The notes under the pieces: generated by a model
What the model saw: only the letters and a program-made list of their open reading frames with translations
What the model was told of the DNA's origin: nothing
Databases searched by the model: none
Translations under genes and position numbers: made by a program
Source of the DNA: Alphaproteobacteria bacterium
Lineage (GTDB): Bacteria > Pseudomonadota > Alphaproteobacteria > JAVJVX01
Reading direction: 5' to 3'
NCBI GenBank assembly: GCA_040220875.1
Contig: JAVJVX010000009.1
Location: 310,001-374,000, forward strand
DNA: 64,000 bases
Part shown: positions 29,567-38,511 of the stretch, one piece after another
Layout of the letters: each line of letters begins with the position of its first letter
How positions within the stretch are numbered: the first letter of the stretch is position 1

Positions 29567-30784
29567 ATGACCACAACCGCCGAGCGCTTTCCAGGCGAGA
29601 CGCAATACCGGCCCAACCATCATCTGAGCAAACATCCCGAAATCGGGACGGGTCCGGTTCCCATCGCCCCGCTGACGTCGCCCGAATATTTCGAGAGGGA
29701 GCGCGAGCGTCTGTTCCGCCGGACATGGCTTAATGTCGGCCGGGCCGAGCAGATCCCCAACGCGGGCGATTTCTTCACCATCGATCTTGCCGTCGCGCGG
29801 ACGTCACTGCTCATCGTGCGCGCCAAGGATGGTTCACTTAAGGCTTTTCATAACGTCTGCCAGCACCGGGGCAACCGACTGGTCTGGGATAAAGCCGGCC
29901 ATTGCAAGGGCGCGTTGAGCTGTGGCTACCACGGCTGGACCTACGATACCTCGGGCAAGCTGCTTTACGTGCCGGACGAGGAAAATTTCTGGGAACTCGA
30001 CAAGGCCAAGCACAGCCTGGCCCAGGTCGCCGTGGATACGTGGAAAGGTTTCGTTTTTGTCAACCTTTCACCCGAGTCGGCGCCGCCCCTCCTCGACTAT
30101 CTCGGTCCCGTTGCGGAAGAACTGAAGAATTACCCCTTTGAACAGTTTACCTATGGTGTCCGGTATCTCGTCGAGGTGGCCGCCAACTGGAAAATCTGCG
30201 CCACCTCGCAGGAAGAGGGCTACCACCTGCCCTATGTACACAAACAATCCCATGGCCGGGCGATCCCCCATGATCCGGACGGCAACTTTCGCAGCATCGA
30301 AATCGAGCTTCTGGGCGATCACTCCAGAATTACGACGGGCCCGCATCCCGACTTCAGGCCGAGCCGCATGGAAGCCGTCACGATGCGCTACCTGTCCGGA
30401 TTCGTGGATGCCTTTTCGCAGGATTCTTCCGGCAATGACGAACATGCCCATACCTTCGATTACTATAGTATTTTCCCCAATTTCCACATGCTCGTGCTCA
30501 ACGGAAATTATCTCCGCTACAATTTCTGGCCCATCAGTGAGGACAGAACCCTGTGGGAAATAACCGCCTTTTACCCGGAACCCCAGAATGCCGGCGAGCT
30601 GCTTGCCATCGAGTATGGCAAATGCGCGGGCCGCGACATCGTGCAGGAAGATGTGCCAATGCATGAGGCCATCCAATCAAGCCTCCGGGCGGGCGCGATA
30701 ACGTCATTCAATTTCCACGATGAGGAAACCGCGGCTCGGCAGACGATGCATGTCGTCGATCGCTACGTAAATGAACCCCAATAA
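29567..30784 (+). CDS. Rieske oxygenase alpha subunit with small downstream partner (bridging-Glu type)
   Basis: The 405-residue oxygenase has CQHRG ... CGYHGW and the iron site QEEGYHLPYVH, where Glu stands in the bridging position. The C-terminal half shares with the oxygenase at 47874 the stretches YPFE, ANWK, Y-N-Y/F-WPIS and R-T-L-E-I, so the two are one subfamily. Both are followed directly by a homologous small gene. The ATG at 29567 follows GGGAGGGAACC. Alpha-only Rieske enzymes with a bridging Glu include amine demethylating types such as CntA, so a nitrogenous substrate is possible but unproven. Confidence 0.9.
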   Translation: MTTTAERFPGETQYRPNHHLSKHPEIGTGPVPIAPLTSPEYFERERERLFRRTWLNVGRAEQIPNAGDFFTIDLAVARTSLLIVRAKDGSLKAFHNVCQHRGNRLVWDKAGHCKGALSCGYHGWTYDTSGKLLYVPDEENFWELDKAKHSLAQVAVDTWKGFVFVNLSPESAPPLLDYLGPVAEELKNYPFEQFTYGVRYLVEVAANWKICATSQEEGYHLPYVHKQSHGRAIPHDPDGNFRSIEIELLGDHSRITTGPHPDFRPSRMEAVTMRYLSGFVDAFSQDSSGNDEHAHTFDYYSIFPNFHMLVLNGNYLRYNFWPISEDRTLWEITAFYPEPQNAGELLAIEYGKCAGRDIVQEDVPMHEAIQSSLRAGAITSFNFHDEETAARQTMHVVDRYVNEPQ

Positions 30785-30806
30785 CAGAGATCAGGGAACC
30801 AGGCGC

Positions 30807-31127
30807 ATGTTTCCTCCGCAATTTTCCGACCTAGAGAAGTACGCCGATTGGGCGCTCCCGACCGAAGTCGACCGCCATCAGAAGCGCATGGCTTCCCCCT
30901 ATGAGGAGGTTGAAGCGTTTTATGTGACCGTCCTGGAGAAGATCGATCCGGTGATGGACCACCTCAACAGCTTCAAGCTGAACGAGATGCCGCCGGAAGA
31001 AGAGGCGTTGAAAAATCTCGTGCTTTCTCTGGCGGAAGTCTCGCCAGCCGTCGAATTCTATCAGAGCACCCAAGTGCGCGGCGGGCTCGATTCCTTCAGA
31101 ATGAAACCGACGCCCTTCAACACCTGA
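30807..31127 (+). CDS. Small helical acidic protein, Rieske-partner family, copy 1
   Basis: I do not recognise a named family. This 106-residue protein is clearly related to the one at 47532-47873: both have P..FS.LE near the start, a KR.AS..EE.E.FY block, EKI, L..F.L, a PP..E turn, and L...EV.PAVE near residue 85. Predicted structure is mostly alpha helix, with no signal peptide, cysteines or metal-ligand pattern. It follows a Rieske oxygenase of the same subfamily in both places. An ATG at 30771 would overlap the oxygenase stop but lacks a ribosome-binding site; the ATG at 30807 is my choice. A small subunit or assembly factor of the oxygenase is an inference. Confidence 0.75.
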   Translation: MFPPQFSDLEKYADWALPTEVDRHQKRMASPYEEVEAFYVTVLEKIDPVMDHLNSFKLNEMPPEEEALKNLVLSLAEVSPAVEFYQSTQVRGGLDSFRMKPTPFNT

Positions 31128-31143
31128 CGGCGCGCCTTCCCGG

Positions 31144-32316
31144 TCAGGGGAGCGCACCCTTGGGAAACAGCCCTGATCGCACGACGTTCAGCGGGTTCTT
31201 GACCTCGGGGATGACCTCCTCGCCGATCATCTTGATTGCCCGCATATGGTCGTCGTGTTCCATCGCGCCGTCGATCCGGAGAATGACTTCGTCGTAGCCG
31301 ATATCGTGAAGCCGCCGGATCTGTTTGACGAAATGGTCCGGCGTTCCGACCATCAGGCCCGGCGAGTTCTCCAGAAAGAAATCAATGTCGTTCTGGTATT
31401 TTTCCAGCTCCGCGAATTCGCGCATGTAATCGTAGTCGGATGACCGGTTTGCAAGCGATGGGAATACCTTAACGATCATCTGAATGAACTCGAGGGCGAT
31501 CGGCGCGCCTTTCTCCCGTGCCTCGTTCTCGGTTTCGGCGCAGAAAGCCGGAATGACGAGAAACGAGAGGTTGTCGTTGCGCAAGGGGCTGACCTGGTCC
31601 GGTGCCTCGGCAATCGCCTCCTTGTAGAGTCTGGCGTGCTTCTCCGCCCGGTCCCAGCCCATATATTTGTCCCAGGACAACAGGCCGAGGCCAAGCTCTC
31701 CGGTTCGCTTGTGCATCGTTTCGCTTGTCGCGGAAAGAAAAATTGGGGGATGCGGGGTCTGGAGCGGACGCGGAGTGAGATGCACCGGGGTCTCAATCGT
31801 CCAGTTCTTTCCCTTGTGAGTAAATGATTCACCACTGAAAGCCTTCATGATGACTTCGAGTGATTCCATCATCTGTTCGCGCGTGTCCCCCGGATCGACT
31901 TCGAAGGCGTCCAGTTGGATTTCCTGATTCGAGCGGCCCAGCCCCAAATCCACCCGGCCGTTCGAGACAAGATCGAGAGTGGCCGTCTGTTCGGCGATCC
32001 TGAGAGGATGGTTGAAGGACAGGGCCAGCCGGACCATGTGACGCAAGCGAATGCGCGATGTGTGCTGGGCGACGGCGGCGAAAAAGACTTCCGGCGAGCT
32101 TATGCCGATATCGACCAGATGATGATGCTCGGAACTCCCCCAGAAATCGAATCCCATCTCCTCCGCCAGCACAGCCTCGTCGATCATTTCGCGATAGCGC
32201 TGGTAGAATGAGACACCATGCGGGACACAGGCTTCATCGATCAGGCCAAAACGCATGGGCGGGCGCCAGGCGTCTGCATCCCTGGACTTCGCGGCCAGGT
32301 CTCCGAGATCTTCCAT
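31144..32316 (-). CDS. Luciferase-like (LLM) flavin-dependent monooxygenase
   Basis: The 390-residue protein is a bacterial-luciferase-like TIM-barrel oxidoreductase (MRFGLIDEACVPHGVSF, FDFWGSSEHHH, RIRLRHMVRLALSFNHPLRI, GRVDLGLGRSNQ, PHPPIFLSAT), using reduced FMN or F420. EHH and the SNGR turn are typical. Such enzymes oxidise organosulfur, alkane or N-heterocyclic substrates. The ATG at 32316 follows GGGAGGGCGG; the ATG at 32340 is less likely. It converges with the small gene before it, from which it is separated by a 16-bp gap holding part of an inverted repeat (CCTGAC/GTCAGG). A CACCC-N8-GGGTG dyad lies about 100 bp upstream. Confidence 0.88.
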   Translation of the reverse strand: MEDLGDLAAKSRDADAWRPPMRFGLIDEACVPHGVSFYQRYREMIDEAVLAEEMGFDFWGSSEHHHLVDIGISSPEVFFAAVAQHTSRIRLRHMVRLALSFNHPLRIAEQTATLDLVSNGRVDLGLGRSNQEIQLDAFEVDPGDTREQMMESLEVIMKAFSGESFTHKGKNWTIETPVHLTPRPLQTPHPPIFLSATSETMHKRTGELGLGLLSWDKYMGWDRAEKHARLYKEAIAEAPDQVSPLRNDNLSFLVIPAFCAETENEAREKGAPIALEFIQMIVKVFPSLANRSSDYDYMREFAELEKYQNDIDFFLENSPGLMVGTPDHFVKQIRRLHDIGYDEVILRIDGAMEHDDHMRAIKMIGEEVIPEVKNPLNVVRSGLFPKGALP

Positions 32317-32413
32317 CTCCGCCCTCCCTTGACGGTGCACCCGCCATACCCTCTTTCGGGCCGGGTGCTTTCGATCGCTATCCGTCTACGCTAGCGGTGA
32401 ATACGGGGGGCTA

Positions 32414-32431
32414 CACCCCCCGTCACGGGTG
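32414..32431. promoter_or_regulatory. CACCC-N8-GGGTG dyad, site 2
   Basis: Perfect 5-bp arms with an eight-base spacer, between the LLM gene start (32316, minus strand, 97 bp away) and the end of the second LAL regulator gene. The left side reads CTACACCCCCC exactly as in site 1. Confidence 0.5.
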
Positions 32432-32464
32432 GTGTTCGCTGGAATCCCGAGGGAGAGCGGGCCC

Positions 32465-35239
32465 CTAACGGATGAGACCGTGCTGACGGGCTCTCATCAC
32501 CGCTTCGGACCGCGATTGGACGTGAAGCTTCGCAAACACCTTCTTGAGGTACCATTTGACCGTATTCTCCGTGAGCCCCAGGCTGCCGGAGATCATCCGG
32601 TTCGAAAGGCCGCTGCCCACGAGTTGAAGAATTTCGAATTCCCGGTTCTTGAGCGTCTCAAGCGAAGGCGTGCTCCCGTCTTCCTCGATTGCGGCCACGG
32701 TCAGGGCCGGCGGATTGCTCTTGGACTCACGATCGAGCCCGGCCAGAAGGCGACGAGCATAGGCTTGCATCGCCTCGTTATCGGCGGCAAGTCCTTCGGC
32801 ATAGTCGACCAGAAGTGCGCGAATGCCCTGCCCCTCATCAAGAAACGTCCGAACGAGCCCGGCAAAGAGTCCGTGCTTGAGAGCGGCGCGGAACGCGCGG
32901 CGCGCGGCTGTGGTTTCGCCCCGGGACAGTTCCGCGCGTGCCTCCAACAGACGCAACGGGACAAGTAGGCGAAAGGCCCCCCGGCTCTCGATGAGCCGTG
33001 TCCATTTCTGGAGTGCGCGCAAGGCCACATCCGGCCGCCCATCGGCGATCATCAACCGAGTCCAGGCCATCATTCGGATCTGGTCGGCGATTGAGGCGGG
33101 TGCGCCCGGATGAAAGGCTTCCGGCCGCCCGGTCAGCCCGGTCCGGTCAGCCAAATGGCGCGCCCGGGCGAATTCCCGACATTCGAGCAATTGCCTCAAT
33201 CTTTCTTCAAGCAGCGCCTCGGAGAGGCGACGAAACCCTTTTGACTGGGCGATAGCCTCGCCCTTGGTCAAGACGCTTAGCCCGGCCTTCAGGCCCTTGT
33301 CTCTGAAACTGATCGCGGCCGCGCATCGATAACCGGCGACGAGCTGGTCGACAAAGCCGAGCTCCCCGACAACGGGCAGATAGAGGTCCAATAGCCGGCG
33401 CGCCTCCGTCAGATCGTCTCTCTCGTAGGAGATATCCGCCAGGAGCGGTCCGATGACCGCGGCGACGGGCGAATCGGCCGGGCGTTGACGAAGCAGCAGG
33501 GCGAGCCCCTCTTCATAGAGCGCGGCCGCCTCGTCCAAATCACCCTGAACAGCCTTGCTTGCACCATAGATGGCGGCAAGAAATCCGTGGCCGATTTCCC
33601 GCCGGGCCGAGGCGTCGAAACATTCCTGAGCAATCAGGGCGCGCGTGTCTATCTGCGAGAACTCGTACTGCTCCCTCTCCGCCTGGATAAGCGCCGCCTG
33701 GGCCGTACCCTTCAGATAGGGATCACGCGGCTCACGGGCGAGATAGGCTTGCCCGAGCCGCCACATCGTATCGACGTCGTCCGAAAATACCGCCAGCATC
33801 AACCGGGTATGAAGCGCCCGGTCGGCAAGGGCGACCGCCGCGTCATCCTTCCTGCCGGTCCGGGACGCGGCCAGACGGTTTTCCGTCTCCGAAAGGATCC
33901 GGCGGGCCGGATCGAACTGCCACCGCAACATCAGCGCCCAGGCCTGAACCAGCCGTGCCTTCGGATAAGCGCGCAAGTCCTCGTCAGGGATGCGGGCGAA
34001 ATAGGTGTCGATATTCTCCATCCCCCGGCCGGTGATGATGACATCCGCCCACTGATCGAGGAGGCGGGCCCCCAGCACCGTATCTCCGGCGGCGAAAGCA
34101 TGGTCGAGGGCGGCAGCGAAGATCCCGGCATCGGAAAACCAGAGTGCGGCCCGCCGGTGGGCGGCAAGGGAATCAAAGCCTTTGTCCTGTGCCGCCTTAC
34201 CCCCAAGAAATTCCCGAAACAGGACATGGTAGCGGTACCACTGGCCCTCCTCGTCGAGCCCGTGGACAAACAGGTTCGCCGCCAGAAGCTCGTCCAGACA
34301 TTTCTGGCTGTCCGTATTTCCGGTCACCGCCTCGCACAAGGCGGGGCAGAATCTGTCGAGGATCGAGGTTTCGATCAGGAACTTTTGCTGCGACGCAGGC
34401 AATTTACGGAATACTGCCTCCGCCAGAAAATTGGTGATCGCTTCCGTCCGTCCGGAAAGGGAGTGGATGAAGGCCTGCCTTTGGTCGGCCTTTTTTTCCC
34501 GCAGGGATAACAGCACAAGCCGCAACGCGGCGCCCCAGCCCTCGGTCAGCCGGCTGAGAGCTTCGATATCGGGACCCGCCAGATCGTCCAGATTGTTCGC
34601 CCGAAAAAAGGCCGCGATCTCTTCCGGCAGAAAGTTCAGGTCTTCCCGGGTGATTTCCCACAGCCGGCCCCGCCCCTTCAGTTCAGCGAATGGCAGACCG
34701 GGGTTGCGCCGTCCCGACAGGATCAGCCTGAGATTGCGGGGTTGATAGGTCGCGAGACCGGAAAGAAGCCCAAGGACCGGCTCCGCTGAAAGATTCTCGA
34801 CGTCGTCCAGAAAGAGCCAGATCTCCCGTTCGAGGCTATCGATCACATTGACAAAATGCGTGGCAATAGCGTTCACGGAGCTCGCCGAGGCTCGGCCCAG
34901 GAGATTGGCCGGCGGGGCCGCGGCCGTCTCATCGTATTGGCGAAGCGCTTCGGTCAGACAGGTGACGATACCCTCGAGATTGTTGTCGGCCGGGTCCAGC
35001 GTGACCCAGGAAACCGACTCGCCATGTGCCCGCAACTCTTCCGCCCATTGCGCCATGAGGCAGGTCTTGCCATAGCCGGCGGGTGCGGACAGAAAGGTCA
35101 GCGGAAACGCCCGCGCCCGGGCAACCTTGGCCAAAAGCCGATCCCGACTGATCAGGCTGGCGGTGGCGGGTACGGCCAGCCGGGAGCGCATCAAACCCTC
35201 CCGCCTGCGAGTCGCGGCGACCGCCTTGCGTTTTCCCAT
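32465..35239 (-). CDS. MalT-like (LAL) LuxR-family transcriptional regulator, second copy
   Basis: This 924-residue regulator has Walker A APAGYGKT, acidic Walker B IWLFLDDVENLS, long alpha-helical repeats and a C-terminal LuxR helix-turn-helix (LKNREFEILQLVGSGLSNRM, ENTVKWYLKKVFAKLHVQSR). The start is ATG 35239 or the Met 16 codons later. It shares overall layout with the copies at 14292 and 62140. It is upstream of and same-strand with the LLM gene, and divergent from the PhyH gene at 35445, so it may control both. Three LAL regulators in one window is unusual. The signal is unknown. Confidence 0.88.
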   Translation of the reverse strand: MGKRKAVAATRRREGLMRSRLAVPATASLISRDRLLAKVARARAFPLTFLSAPAGYGKTCLMAQWAEELRAHGESVSWVTLDPADNNLEGIVTCLTEALRQYDETAAAPPANLLGRASASSVNAIATHFVNVIDSLEREIWLFLDDVENLSAEPVLGLLSGLATYQPRNLRLILSGRRNPGLPFAELKGRGRLWEITREDLNFLPEEIAAFFRANNLDDLAGPDIEALSRLTEGWGAALRLVLLSLREKKADQRQAFIHSLSGRTEAITNFLAEAVFRKLPASQQKFLIETSILDRFCPALCEAVTGNTDSQKCLDELLAANLFVHGLDEEGQWYRYHVLFREFLGGKAAQDKGFDSLAAHRRAALWFSDAGIFAAALDHAFAAGDTVLGARLLDQWADVIITGRGMENIDTYFARIPDEDLRAYPKARLVQAWALMLRWQFDPARRILSETENRLAASRTGRKDDAAVALADRALHTRLMLAVFSDDVDTMWRLGQAYLAREPRDPYLKGTAQAALIQAEREQYEFSQIDTRALIAQECFDASARREIGHGFLAAIYGASKAVQGDLDEAAALYEEGLALLLRQRPADSPVAAVIGPLLADISYERDDLTEARRLLDLYLPVVGELGFVDQLVAGYRCAAAISFRDKGLKAGLSVLTKGEAIAQSKGFRRLSEALLEERLRQLLECREFARARHLADRTGLTGRPEAFHPGAPASIADQIRMMAWTRLMIADGRPDVALRALQKWTRLIESRGAFRLLVPLRLLEARAELSRGETTAARRAFRAALKHGLFAGLVRTFLDEGQGIRALLVDYAEGLAADNEAMQAYARRLLAGLDRESKSNPPALTVAAIEEDGSTPSLETLKNREFEILQLVGSGLSNRMISGSLGLTENTVKWYLKKVFAKLHVQSRSEAVMRARQHGLIR

Positions 35240-35444
35240 GTCTCACGCCCCCGAGACCTTGCCAGCCCGGCCGGGCGCGTCCGCGCGCCCTGGGGAAACT
35301 CTACCCCCTCCTGCCGGGCACCGGGCCAAGGAATGTTGCAATTTCGCCTTGCCCGCCATGCAAATCCACAAGGCCTGCCCACCGGGCCCTGTTGTTAGGA
35401 TTGGCGGATAAAATCGCGATAATCGTCTCGGGAGGAACTTTGCG

Positions 35445-36422
35445 ATGGCCCTTCTCCGCCCTGTCACGGATGACGAGATTGCCACCTATCAGCGCGACGG
35501 TGTCGTCCATCTCCGCAAAATCATCGACCAGCACTGGGTGGGCGAGCTGCGCGCGGCAATCACCGACATCATGGAAAATCCGATTTCGACGGCGGCGAGC
35601 CTGACCAACCTGGGCCTGATGTCCAACGATCCTGATCAGGTCAAAGGCTTTGTCGCAGGTTCTGACTGGACGTCGGACAATGACTATGCCGCACTGACGG
35701 CACGGACCAACCCGGCCCTTTCCGGCCAGGTGCTGATCGATGAGGCGGTCTCGGACACTGCGGCGGAACGGGGCCAGTTCTTCCACGCCGGGAACGCCTG
35801 GATGCACAACCAGACAGTGCGGGACCTTTGCCTGCACTCTCCCATGCCCGAGGTTGCCGCAACATTGATGCAGTCGAGCCATGCCTACCTTTACGGCGAT
35901 CAGGTTCTGGTAAAAGGTCCGCTCACTCGCGAGAAAACGGCCTGGCACCAGGATTACGGTTACGGTCACTACGAGGGCCTGCAGATCTGCGCCGTGCGCA
36001 TGCCGTGCGATTCCGAGACGCGCGATACCGGGACGGTCGGCTATGTCCGTGGCTCGCACCGGCCGTCTGTGGTCTACAAGGTGAATTATTTCGTTAGCAA
36101 CGCCGCCAGCCCTGACGATGACGGCGTTCTCGTACCGGAGATCGACGGCCACGAGGACGAATTCGACATCGTGTATTTCACACCGGAGCCTGGCGACCTC
36201 GTTATTCACGACATCGCCACCCTGCACGGCGGTGGCGGTAACCGGTCCGAGACACAGACCCGAAGGGCGATCACGGTGCGCTATGCGGGCGACGATGCTG
36301 TCTACAAGAAACGGAAGATGGCGCCACCGCAGGCGCTCGAGCCGACGCTCGAGCCGGGACAGCCCATCGGGGACGACCCCGTTTCCTTCCCGAGGGCCTG
36401 GCCGCCGAAAGCACGCGCCTGA
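35445..36422 (+). CDS. Phytanoyl-CoA dioxygenase (PhyH) family oxygenase
   Basis: The 325-residue protein is a 2-oxoglutarate- and iron-dependent dioxygenase. The facial triad is visible: His and Asp in AWHQDYGYG (about residues 168 and 170) and the distal His in TLHGGGGN (about 260), with the 2-oxoglutarate-binding Arg in RRAITVRYAG. GYVRGSHRPS is a family hallmark. Members hydroxylate fatty acyl chains, betaines, ectoine or aromatic compounds, so the substrate is open. The ATG follows GGGAGGA. It is divergent from the LAL regulator and converges with the DUF1989 pair. Family assignment is secure. Confidence 0.88.
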   Translation: MALLRPVTDDEIATYQRDGVVHLRKIIDQHWVGELRAAITDIMENPISTAASLTNLGLMSNDPDQVKGFVAGSDWTSDNDYAALTARTNPALSGQVLIDEAVSDTAAERGQFFHAGNAWMHNQTVRDLCLHSPMPEVAATLMQSSHAYLYGDQVLVKGPLTREKTAWHQDYGYGHYEGLQICAVRMPCDSETRDTGTVGYVRGSHRPSVVYKVNYFVSNAASPDDDGVLVPEIDGHEDEFDIVYFTPEPGDLVIHDIATLHGGGGNRSETQTRRAITVRYAGDDAVYKKRKMAPPQALEPTLEPGQPIGDDPVSFPRAWPPKARA

Positions 36423-36492
36423 CCGGACGGGCAGCCCCGAGCCGGCACTTCGCAGGACGCCCCGCGATGGCAGACTATGGCGAGTGCGGTAT

Positions 36493-37164
36493 TCAGACGG
36501 GCGCGCCGCCGGACCGATCGAAGGTCTGGAAGCGCAGGGGTCCGGGCTCATCTCCGTTTATCGCGCCGAGAAACGGATTGACGCAGCCAATCCAAAGGAC
36601 CGTATCCATCGCCTCCAGCGTGAGGCGGGCACCCGGAGGCGCTGGAGAGCGGCGAATCTCGAAAACGCCGTCCGCATCATAGCCGACATGCATGAAGGCA
36701 TTGAAGCAGTTGGCCGAATCGAGACAGAGCGGCGACATGCCGAAACGCCCCATTTCGCGTTCGATGCGCTCGCGGTTCCCCTCCCCGTCCAACGGCATCT
36801 TCAGCCCCGGCACGCGATCCACGACCGAAGCGATGTCGCCGCGGAACAGACCGCCGCCTGTGTAATGTTCGCCGCAATCATCCTCGACGATCGTCCACAT
36901 GGGCTGGCAGAGCCGCGACAGGATCCGCATGCCGCTGGCCAGCCGCCAGTGGTGAGCAAACATCTGGGTATAGGGGCCGTCCATGCCGACGGTCGGGTCG
37001 TCGAGGGAAAAGAAACACAAATCCCCCACCTGGTGCCCGTTCGGGGTGGTTACCCGAAGGAGCTGGCCCGTCCGGCAGATGCCGCTGACGATTTCGCCCG
37101 GCTCGGCCGTAACATCCAGCAGGCAAGCTCCTGTGGTAATTTCCGTATCCCCGGCACTCGACAT
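36493..37164 (-). CDS. DUF1989 family protein (urea-carboxylase-associated type), second of pair
   Basis: This 223-residue protein matches DUF1989: RTGQLLRVTTPNGHQVGDLCFF, YTQMFAHHW, CLDSANCFNAFMHVGYD, and a C-terminal Cys-containing block. The family is called urea carboxylase-associated; paired members have been shown to form carboxyguanidine deiminase (CgdA/CgdB) in guanidine degradation. It starts two bases after the stop of the paralogue at 37167, so the two are probably co-translated. No urea or guanidine carboxylase is seen in the window, so the guanidine function is only a possibility. Confidence 0.8.
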   Translation of the reverse strand: MSSAGDTEITTGACLLDVTAEPGEIVSGICRTGQLLRVTTPNGHQVGDLCFFSLDDPTVGMDGPYTQMFAHHWRLASGMRILSRLCQPMWTIVEDDCGEHYTGGGLFRGDIASVVDRVPGLKMPLDGEGNRERIEREMGRFGMSPLCLDSANCFNAFMHVGYDADGVFEIRRSPAPPGARLTLEAMDTVLWIGCVNPFLGAINGDEPGPLRFQTFDRSGGAPV

Positions 37165-37166
37165 CG

Positions 37167-37802
37167 TCAGGTCACGTCATAGGTTTCGAATTTGAGCGGG
37201 CTCGGCGCCGTACCATTGACGGGGCCAAGAAACTGGCAGCACGAACAGACCCACAGGATGTCCATTTCCGCCCGGAGATCGACATAGTCGCCGGGCTTGG
37301 ATTTCCCGACCCGGATTTCGTAAATCCCGTCGGGATCGTTGCCGATGGTCATGAAAAAATTGAAGCAGGACAGGGAATCGAGGGCCCGGGGGGATATCCC
37401 GTTCGCTTCAAGGCCAAGCTCAATTGTCTCGCGGCAGCCCCGGCGGCCGGGCGAGCCCGTCACGCCATGAATATCGGACCCGACCGCGTCGTTCATCGCG
37501 TTCGAGCAAAAGCCGCCGCCCGAATAATGCGCCGCCGTGGGGCAGGTATCGGCCATCATCGTCCACATGAGGTTGCCCCGATCGGTATAGAATTCCGAGC
37601 CGGTCGTGAACTGGAACGAGCTGTTGATCGCCTGTGACAGCGGGCCGTTATACTGCTCGACTGGATTATGGAGATTGAAAGAGGAAAAATCCGCGCATTG
37701 CTGGCCATCGAGATCGATGATGCGCAGCGTCTGCCCCTTTCTCAGCTTGCCGCTTGGATAGTCGCCCGGATTACCGACGATGGTGTCAATCAAGGGACCC
37801 AT
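37167..37802 (-). CDS. DUF1989 family protein, first of pair
   Basis: The 211-residue protein is a DUF1989 paralogue (LRIIDLDGQQCADFSSFN, YTDRGNLMWTMMADTCP, SLSCFNFFMTIG, YEIRVGKSKPGDYVDLRAEM, conserved Cys residues). The frame runs upstream to 37919, but those codons do not look like family sequence; the ATG at 37802 begins a normal DUF1989 N-terminus, though its ribosome-binding site is weak. It pairs with the next DUF1989 gene, two bases downstream. A CACCC-N8-GGGTG dyad lies 107 bp upstream of its start. A metal-binding amidine/guanidine deiminase is the family-based guess. Confidence 0.8.
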   Translation of the reverse strand: MGPLIDTIVGNPGDYPSGKLRKGQTLRIIDLDGQQCADFSSFNLHNPVEQYNGPLSQAINSSFQFTTGSEFYTDRGNLMWTMMADTCPTAAHYSGGGFCSNAMNDAVGSDIHGVTGSPGRRGCRETIELGLEANGISPRALDSLSCFNFFMTIGNDPDGIYEIRVGKSKPGDYVDLRAEMDILWVCSCCQFLGPVNGTAPSPLKFETYDVT

Positions 37803-37909
37803 GGAGCCTGCCCCATATCTATGCTTGAACGTTTGTCCGGCCTCCGACGCCGGCCGGGGCAGAGCCCCGGAGCGTCGCGTCAAACGTAAAAAGCTTCCGG
37901 CCTGACCGT

Positions 37910-37927
37910 CACCCCTCATTCCGGGTG
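37910..37927. promoter_or_regulatory. CACCC-N8-GGGTG dyad, site 3
   Basis: Perfect 5-bp arms with an eight-base spacer, 107 bp upstream of the DUF1989 gene start at 37802 on the minus strand. It shares only the core with sites 1 and 2. Confidence 0.5.
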
Positions 37928-38511
37928 GTGACCCTATCGATGCCGCCGGCTAGGTATCTGACAAGGGAATCGTTGAGGCTCCCGGCCGTCCCGCGACCTC
38001 GTTTTTGTGGAACCTCCTCGCACCACAATTCCGCCGAAACTGGAGCCGCAGGCGGCGCGGACAACCGTTCCCGGTTTTCGCTCCACTCCCCTGCGTCGAT
38101 GCCCGACGTTCTTCGTTTTTCCGTTTAAATCTGAGTGAATGACCGGGCGTCGACGCAGGCCTTTTTAAGATCCGCATTCCCGGCTTGCGCCGACTGCGCC
38201 AAGGCTTCCTCGAGAACGGTGCCGACTCGCCGGACACCGGTAAAATCGCTTTCTCAAAGCAGCACCAATCCGAACCCGATGCATTGACGCGAGTCAACAT
38301 CAGCCGAACCGTATTGCGCCAGACGGAGATGGTTGCCCGCGCGACGGGATCGCCCGGGTCGGACTCGTCAGCCCCTGACAAGCCGAAAAGGACCGACATG
38401 GAGAATGGCTTCCGGGTTACGCTGGGCGCCAGCCTGCCTTCGTGCGATCGTCCCGGGGATCGGCGGATATGGGCTTAGGCTCCAGGGGAAGACAACCGGT
38501 TCTCCAGGCGA
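37928..38511. other. Non-coding gap between DUF1989 pair and amidohydrolase
   Basis: No supported gene. The amidohydrolase ends at 38512 on the minus strand and the DUF1989 genes read away to the left, so this holds the DUF1989 promoter and the amidohydrolase 3' end. The only motif I see is site 3 at its left edge; no terminator was found. Confidence 0.5.

Noticed and set aside
31124-31148. Inverted repeat CCTGAC ... GTCAGG between convergent genes as a terminator
   Set aside because: The loop is long and there is no T-run on either strand.
33485-34510. 341-codon open frame on the plus strand
   Set aside because: Antisense to the second LAL regulator, whose Walker and helix-turn-helix motifs are intact on the minus strand.
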